Source: Phoebastria nigripes (taxonomy: Eukaryota > Chordata > Aves > Procellariiformes > Diomedeidae). Taken from it: a DNA stretch of 64,000 bases. The DNA is taken from assembly GCA_035582835.1 (NCBI GenBank), contig JAYKAV010000489.1, forward strand, positions 372,001 through 436,000, given 5' to 3'. The position numbers and the translations under genes are program-made. Each line of letters opens with the position of its first letter. Within the stretch, counting starts at the first letter, position 1. Shown one piece after another: positions 57,246 through 64,000 of the stretch. The notes beneath the pieces are model-generated. The model did no database searches. It had not been told where the DNA came from and saw only the letters and a program-made list of their open reading frames with translations.

Positions 57246-60200
57246 CCTGCCAAACACTGTAAAGCTCAGTGCGGTTGCAGCTCCACGCTGGCAGTTAGGT
57301 ATTTCTCTCACAAAAGCAATTGGATTTGGGTCTCCCATGCACTGGATGAACACTTTAGCCACTAGCTATGATACTAAAATGGTTCCAGTAGCTGCAGTGC
57401 GTGGAAAGCCTAGCTCACCAGTATATGCTGGGATTTCAGGCCAGGTCCTCTGGAGCACATTTGTGTTCCTCTGTAGTAGCTGGCTCTTGTATGGGTCTGG
57501 GCTGCCCATACAGAAGCTGTTCTGCTTCTGAAAACACTCCTGGAAATATTTCCAGCTGCATCAAGGGGGTATTGTGAGGTCGTGTGGCAGCTGAGCAGAA
57601 GTTCTTTCGGATCGCAGCTTTAGGTTCGACTGTCCAGGTTTTATCCCAGATCTCTTCTCCCAAAACGTTGGGACAGCACTTCTTGTCTTGGATAAAAAAA
57701 AAAATAGTGAAAATTTTGATTGTGTGCTCTTGGACTCTGGCTTAGCCTCATTAACTGGACTCCCATGTCTCCCTGTCAGGAGCTGCTTCAGGGGCTCATA
57801 CTAGGTAGAGAGTTTGTGTCAGTTTAGTGAGTCTTGTATTGCTGCTTTGGCAGACAGCATGTTTTTCTCCATTTCTAGTCTTCCACTGCTCTCCCCATCT
57901 CTCCTCACCTTGGCGGGGGGCAAAGACTCAAACCAAAGAAACATAATCACACAGCTTTCCAGCAGAAAATACATCTGAGGCACTGAATGCAACTTGGTGG
58001 TATGCCTTAGACCATGGGTGTCAGTTCTTGCAACACATCTGCAACATGCTAAATTCCATGGCATTTCTTAACAAGGACTGGGATATAAATGGGTGTCAAT
58101 GATCACACAGCAGTTCTGTTAGCTTAGAAATGGAATTAATTCTGTATGAAGTCCTCTGAAATATTAAGACAGGGTTTCTGAGCTGGTCTTTCTTGAAGAA
58201 GTGAAAGGTGAGCCTGGGCTTCACACTTCTGTCAGAATTGATGTCTGTCTTGACTCCAGAATATACCATATGTTTAGACATTTACTGACTCTCTGAAGAG
58301 GCTGTAGCAGTTTTCACACTTCAGGCTGGCAATCTGCTCTTGGTTTATTGAACACCCTTTTTGTTTCAATTGGATGAAATCTTCATCTTCTATATTAGAA
58401 GGCTGGCATCTACAAATGCTCTCAAGCAGGTGCTGTCTTCTGTTCTGCCTGGAAAATTGCTTTTCAGCAATCCATGCAGACCTTTAAATCGCTTAATATA
58501 TACTTCACAGGTTTGCTGTACTTAACAGACCTGTAGTTAAGTCTCTCTGTGTCTATAATGATCTCCTTACCTATACCATGTTTGTTGTTATTTATTGGGG
58601 GGGTGTCAGGAGTGTATTGGTATTCTCTAGGTGTTACCCAAGGTCTTAGCCCTGCGGGCCATGTTCTGATCTCCTGACTTATAGCAAGGAGTCTTTGTCC
58701 CACAGAAATAAAAAGGCTTAATTGCGAAATAAGTTCTGCTTGGCGAGATCAGTGATTTAGTGTTCTGTTTGGAAATTACCTGAATAGGTAATAGGCTGAA
58801 AGCTTTTTAAAAATAAAGATCACTTCAGGAGCTGGGTTACATGGAACAAGAATTTGATAGTATGAGCTAATCACTGGTTAATTTTCAGATACATGGCCAG
58901 ACTGTTGGTTATTAAGATGGAGCTGAGGTAGTAACACTACTGGTACTATAAGGACTTGTTGCTAATCTTTGTGTCAAGGTTAATTAGGCACCATACGAAT
59001 TTCTAGGTGGTTTGAGGAAAGTCAGAGCCAGTTATTTTTAGAGATGCTTCCAAACTGCCCCTCCAGAGATGAAAGAGTTAGGTTGCAGCTCAGCTTTGCC
59101 TCTGAGATTTCCAGGTTCACAGGGGCAGAAGGATCTCTTCACTAGTTTATAGTAGCGGAGCTATGAAAATGGGAACTGTGGGGGAGTGAGCTGGAGAAAT
59201 GAAGCTGTGAAGCTTCTGTGATGTCAGTATTTAAAAAAAAAAAAGTATTCACCCAGGATATTATGGAGGGGGAAGCATCTCAGCCCAGAGAGGAGAAACT
59301 TACCCTGGTGGATATGCTCTGTTGCTCATCCTTGTTGAGTAGGTGCAGTCTTGTTAACAGATATGTTTTGTCACTGTCAGTGGCTTTATCTTTTCCTGCT
59401 GGCTTAGTAAATGCTTCTGTGGGACTACAGTTCCACCCTGAAGTTTTCTGGTACCTCCAGGGTGAAGCCAGAGGTTGCAATGATGCTATTGCAGGCAATG
59501 GAGTGGAGGACTGGCCCAGGTGCACTAAAAGCTGGGCTCTCTGAGGAAGTGTGGGGTGTGACCTCTAAGATATATATGACTGCTCACCAGGAGACTTCCC
59601 TGCTCAGAGGCTGTTAATTGATTCTCTCTTCCTTTCTGAAATGAAGATGGCTACATTAAGAAAGCAGTTGGCTCTGCCACTTGACCCAGAGGAACACTTC
59701 CATTAAGTTGCAGTATCTCGCTGTGTATCCGTATCCCTGGAGAAGCAGATGATTGCCCGCCTCCTCTGAGCACATGATCTGGAGAACAAAGAGCTGCTTT
59801 CCTGCAACAAATGCAACTAGCTGAACCAGGTGTGTATTGCTCTGTACAGGGCTTTGCCTCTGTATAGGAAGCAGGTTAATGCTCAGTGGGCTCTAACAAA
59901 GAACTGTACCCACACCGAGACATCCTTTTTGTTACTTGACTTTATTAGTAACTTTTTCCTTGCATCTCTCAAGGCTCAATGCTGCCAGGGGAAAGACCAG
60001 ATGCTCCCTCTTTATACATGCTTTACTGAAGTGTTCCCTTTTGTTCAGAGTATCCTCTTTGAAGCTTGAAATGAAAATAGCTTGGATTTCTGCCTCTCAG
60101 CTTATTTTGAAGCAGTGTGGCCGAGGAAGGTGTCCAAGGTTCTAATGAATGGGCCAGACATCATTTCTATCTGTGAAGCTGCAGGACGTGGGAACATGCC

Positions 60201-63200
60201 ACAAAAGCAGTGCAACCGTGGGCGAGAGGATGGGTGGATGTGCTTCTTGGGTATCCTCTGGTAAAGCCTCATGTTGTTGGGGACATACATCTGGGGTGTT
60301 CAACCAGCTCTGAGGCTGAACGAGAAACTTGCAGACCCTTGATAGTTGGATTGCTCGTGTGACTTGAGTCACCCGTAAAGTCTCGAGATGAATTGTAATA
60401 CCAGTTGTACCCAAGCATCTCCCTGTGTTTGTATCTTTGCCATGCAGTCAGGCGGTCTGTCCTTCCAGTGTGGCGTACACCTGGAGGTCTGTGATACTGG
60501 GGGTGTTACCTCCAGCTCCAGCGATTATGGGAATCCCTGATCTGCTTAGTAGTCCAAGCCATGAGTCACAGCATGGTGTGGGGAGAATAGAGGAGTATAG
60601 AAAAACTTGTAATTAAAAGCAGGGATGTTCAAAGAAGCCCCAAACAGCTGGGTATGTGAGCCCAATCGCAATGTCTTGGTACTTGAACTCCTTGTGTTAT
60701 AGCCGTGACCACTCTGATATCCTTTTCCATGGACTCAGCTTATTACTGGGACTGTCCTTTTGTCACCATCATGTATTCAGCCTGCAGGGAGTGCAATAGC
60801 CACGGCAGCAAATTGCCTCTGCCAGAACGCAGCCGTTGTTTGTAGTGTAGATTGCAATCGGGACAGTTGTATTGGAGAGAAGCCAACTGAGCGGTGGTGT
60901 CCTGGAGGCAAGGTCTGAGGGGAGGCTGCGAGCATGTCTGGTCTCAAGGCTCTTGCTAAGCCCCCCCCTTTCAATACAAAGTCCTTTTTGGGAGCTCTGG
61001 TTTCACAGGACTTGAATTCCAAGCCGGTTTATGGCATCTGCTTTTCATCTCTCACCTGGGAAGTCTCTGCTGGCAGAGTAGATGGAAGGGCTGTGGGTGA
61101 GCTCGGCATGCCTGCCGGCCTGCCCGGGGCCCTGCGCTGCCTGCAAGGAAGTGTCTGGTCTCTTCCAGCTTTGGGTGGAGTGAGAGGGAGCGAAAGGAAA
61201 ACACCTTGGCCTATTTGTGCCAGCAGCGAGTCTGGCAGGCTGCTGCGAGCCGTCGGAGCTGTGCTCTGCGTGCAGTGCCTGGGGAGCACCCGCCGTGCCG
61301 CAGAGCTCATCTGCTCCCCGTCACGCTTCACTCTGGGCTGGCCTGGCAGCTAAAGCCTACCTCTCCTCCTGCTTCTGATGCTCTTCACCCAGCTGGTCTG
61401 CAGCAGGGCTTTGCAAACAGCATGGTTATACCTGAGAAGTGGTCCCAAGTTGGTTGGGCTGGGCACTGGCCTGTTTAAAACCTGGATGAAACTCAGTGTG
61501 AGATGGCCCCTGTCCTGAAGGGTTTGGTCTGTTTTCACCCTCTGCCTCTTGTGTGCTTGGTGACACAGCAAGGACTTGTTTGAGGTCACGTAGCTGGTTT
61601 TGTGGCAGAGGAGGGCGAACTTGCGTGGAGGGCCAGCAGTCCTGCCGGGAGACGGAGCTGCAAATAAAGCATCTTATTCCTCCTGCCCCCAGCATTGCAC
61701 TGGCAGGGCAATGGCTTAAAGCAGTGCCTGGGAGCACCTCGTCTCCTCCCTATTTGTTTTGCATGGCGGGAAAAGGCCCAGCAAATGTGGCAGTATGGTG
61801 ACAAGCAGGGTGGTTTGCATGAAGCCGGGTTTCCCTGGGCATGTGCTCATATTCCACCTCCAGCCTTCACTGAGGCAGAACTTGGGAACAAAGCACGTTT
61901 TCCGACATTTCCAGGGCTCTGCCTTGCACAAGAACAAGCTTGCAGAAACCCATGTTCCTGGCAAGGGCTGAGAAGTGGGTGGGACAGCGTGAACAGGCTG
62001 GAGACAGTGAAATCCAGCCTCAGAAAGAAATTTTCACTCCATCCTGCAATGCCTCAGGCAGGGATTTGGATCTGAGGAGTAGATCCTTCATCAAAGTTTG
62101 GAAGAAATGCATAAAACTGGGAAATTTGAAGAGCAGTGAGAGTGTAGCCTTAGGCTCAGCTCTGTGCATAGGTGCTGTATAACTGGCATTACAGGTCTGC
62201 CTCTGCAAAGCGCTTGCTCTCACTCCCGCTCTTGGGTGGATTTAGTGCTGGCTGTGAACAGGCTCGTGTCGGAGAGCGTTTTCTTCCCACCTATGTCACT
62301 CGCAAGCAAACCTGTACTTGGGTCTTGGGATTGTGCCGAACTCCAGACCTGGCTGAGGGGTGAAGAGCCTGGATTTTCCCCACACCGTGGCCCTCAGTCC
62401 TATCCTGTCTTGCACTCGGGTCAGATGGAACAAGGTCATCGTCCAACCCTGCCTACTGGGAATAGCCCAATTCAGGCTAAATGTGGAGGATTTTGGGGTG
62501 CCGAGGTGCTGCCAGGTGAAGAAGAAAGACAAAGTTGTAATTCTTTCCCTGTTTCTTGGTTTGAGACAAGGGTAAAGGAGAGGGAGGGTAGTTTTCTCCT
62601 GCCCTTAAAATAGTCAAACCCCAGGGATTAGCTCCTTCAGCCTTGCTGGATCAGAGCATGAGATGACAGGCACAAACCCAAACCCAATCCTTTGTCCCTG
62701 CTCTTCCTCGTGCAGAAGTAGTCCTTCGCATTCAGCAGGACCCTAAGCAAAGTTGACCTCTTCCATTCCAAAATAATTACATCTGTGGGGAAAGATGTGA
62801 GGAAGGTGCTACTGCACCAGAACAAAATTCACCCTGACCCTTACTAGAGGAGCCAAGAATGAGGGCAACCAAAAGGAACTGGAGGTTTTTCTACCCTCCT
62901 GAGTGTCCTTAAGGTCTTTGGACAGCTGTAGAGCAAAGCAGCTTTGCTTGGGATAACTCTCCCTCTCTTCGCCCCGTTCCCAGTCCTTTGGCATTAATGT
63001 AGAAGGCAGAGGGGGGGGAAAAACAAACCACTCTCCCTCTTGTCCTGGTAAATCACCTGTCCAGAGGCAACACAAACTCCTTGGCTACAGTGTATAATGG
63101 AAATCTTCTTTTCCCCCTGCAAGTGAAAAATTATTTCAAATAAAAGGAATCATTTTTTCCCCTTAAAGTGTGTGAGGGAGGGAGAAGTGAAGGGGGTCAC

Positions 63201-64000
63201 AGAAAATGCCACTCTTTAAAAACAGAAAACAGTCCAAGCTGAAAGCACTCTAGACAGGGTCCCATTCCCATGTAGAAATCCCAAGATCATCAGTATTTTT
63301 GTCTTATCCTCTAAATAGAGGACATTGTAAGATTTTTGCACAACTGTTTGTACTATACTTTTCATGGGAAACTTAATGGAGGGGTGACTGACCCTTTAAC
63401 AGAGTTGGGAGTGAAATGTAAATGTTAATGTGCTGGTTAAGATGAAACTACCTCAGTTGTACAGACGGACAGCTGAACTTGTAACAGTGAGCATCCCTCT
63501 CTCAGCCTTGTGCAGGTTCCTGTGGTATTTCTAAATTTATTAGATTAGAGCTGATTTTTGAAGAGTAATTTGCAGTTGTCATGAGTACAAAGAGTACCTA
63601 GAATATAACACTTGAACTGCAGAGAGAAATTTTGATTTGCATATGCATGGAAAAGCCATGTCCAGGAGAGGTTGTATGGGACGGATTTTCAGTATGTTAA
63701 TTCCTGCTAGGTTAGGACATGGCTCTGTTCTTCCTGGGGGTAAATCTCAAGTCATGCACCCCCAACAGAATGGGATTAGGTTTGGATTTAATCTGTTCTC
63801 TTGACATTTAGTCTGGAGTTACTCTGCCATGAATCTGGAGGAAAAAAGCTCTTTGGACAAAAGGGATCATTTAGAGTTCACTGGGGACCACATAATGCTG
63901 ATGCTACTGGAATTAGATAGAAATTCAAAGGCAGGGTATCTTTTCAGGCCTGTCTGCTGTGGAAATAGAGCAAGTTATCAAAATAGGCTGGAAGAACAGG
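57246..64000. other. Intergenic DNA to the window end
   Basis: CpG-poor DNA without a supported gene. A GC-richer, CpG-enriched patch lies at about 61080-61330. A G run (63011-63018) precedes A-rich sequence. By synteny TBX5 should lie further right, but no TBX5 exon is present. Confidence 0.45.

Noticed and set aside
57043..57531. Plus-strand open frame of 162 codons
   Set aside because: It overlaps a possible ancient repeat phrase and shows no family similarity I can recognise.
57620..57640. tRNA-like B-box word (AGGTTCGACTG)
   Set aside because: No A box at the right distance and no cloverleaf could be drawn.

Overview
This window is vertebrate genomic DNA, almost certainly from a bird or a close sauropsid relative. 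It holds one protein-coding gene, TBX3, complete on the + strand in seven coding exons (8637-19922). When the exons are joined, the frame is intact and gives a 731-residue T-box repressor. Every intron is GT-AG and there are no ambiguous bases in the coding exons. The sauropsid assignment rests on the bird-like TBX3 N-terminus and T-box variants, the lack of recognisable mammalian repeats, and a CR1-like repeat remnant near 35.1 kb. The species cannot be told from the sequence.

Layout. Positions 1-7385 are CpG-rich upstream flank with AT-rich islets that look like developmental enhancers. Positions 7386-7640 are the probable TBX3 promoter, with a TATA-like element and CCAAT boxes in both orientations. 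A 5' UTR of about 1 kb with four short uORFs follows. The gene body runs to 19922 and its introns carry long homopolymer and polypyrimidine tracts. The 3' UTR runs to a canonical AATAAA at 21677 and contains three Pumilio-type motifs within 72 nt. From 21.7 to about 29.1 kb the DNA stays CpG-dense, with more AT-rich islets carrying homeodomain, GATA and T-box motifs. From about 29.1 kb to the right end there is CpG-poor intergenic DNA with no gene I can support. By vertebrate synteny this should be the TBX3-TBX5 interval, because TBX5 lies 3' of TBX3; TBX5 itself is not in the window.

How it fits together. The window reads as a single developmental-regulator locus: one transcription factor inside a CpG-dense domain of about 29 kb, with candidate cis-regulatory islets on both sides and in introns. 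Two good CTCF-type motifs lie 3' of the gene, a minus-strand one at the right edge of the CpG-rich domain (28943-28961) and a plus-strand one at 36806-36824. They point away from each other, which is the arrangement typical of a domain boundary.

I found no CRISPR array, viral or retroviral gene, toxin gene, tRNA or rRNA, and no new multi-gene system. The most interesting material is regulatory: the divergent CTCF pair, the Pumilio cluster, the uORF array, the apparent lack of a mammalian-type exon 2a, and the AT-rich islets. Conservation could not be measured here, so all enhancer calls are motif- and composition-based.
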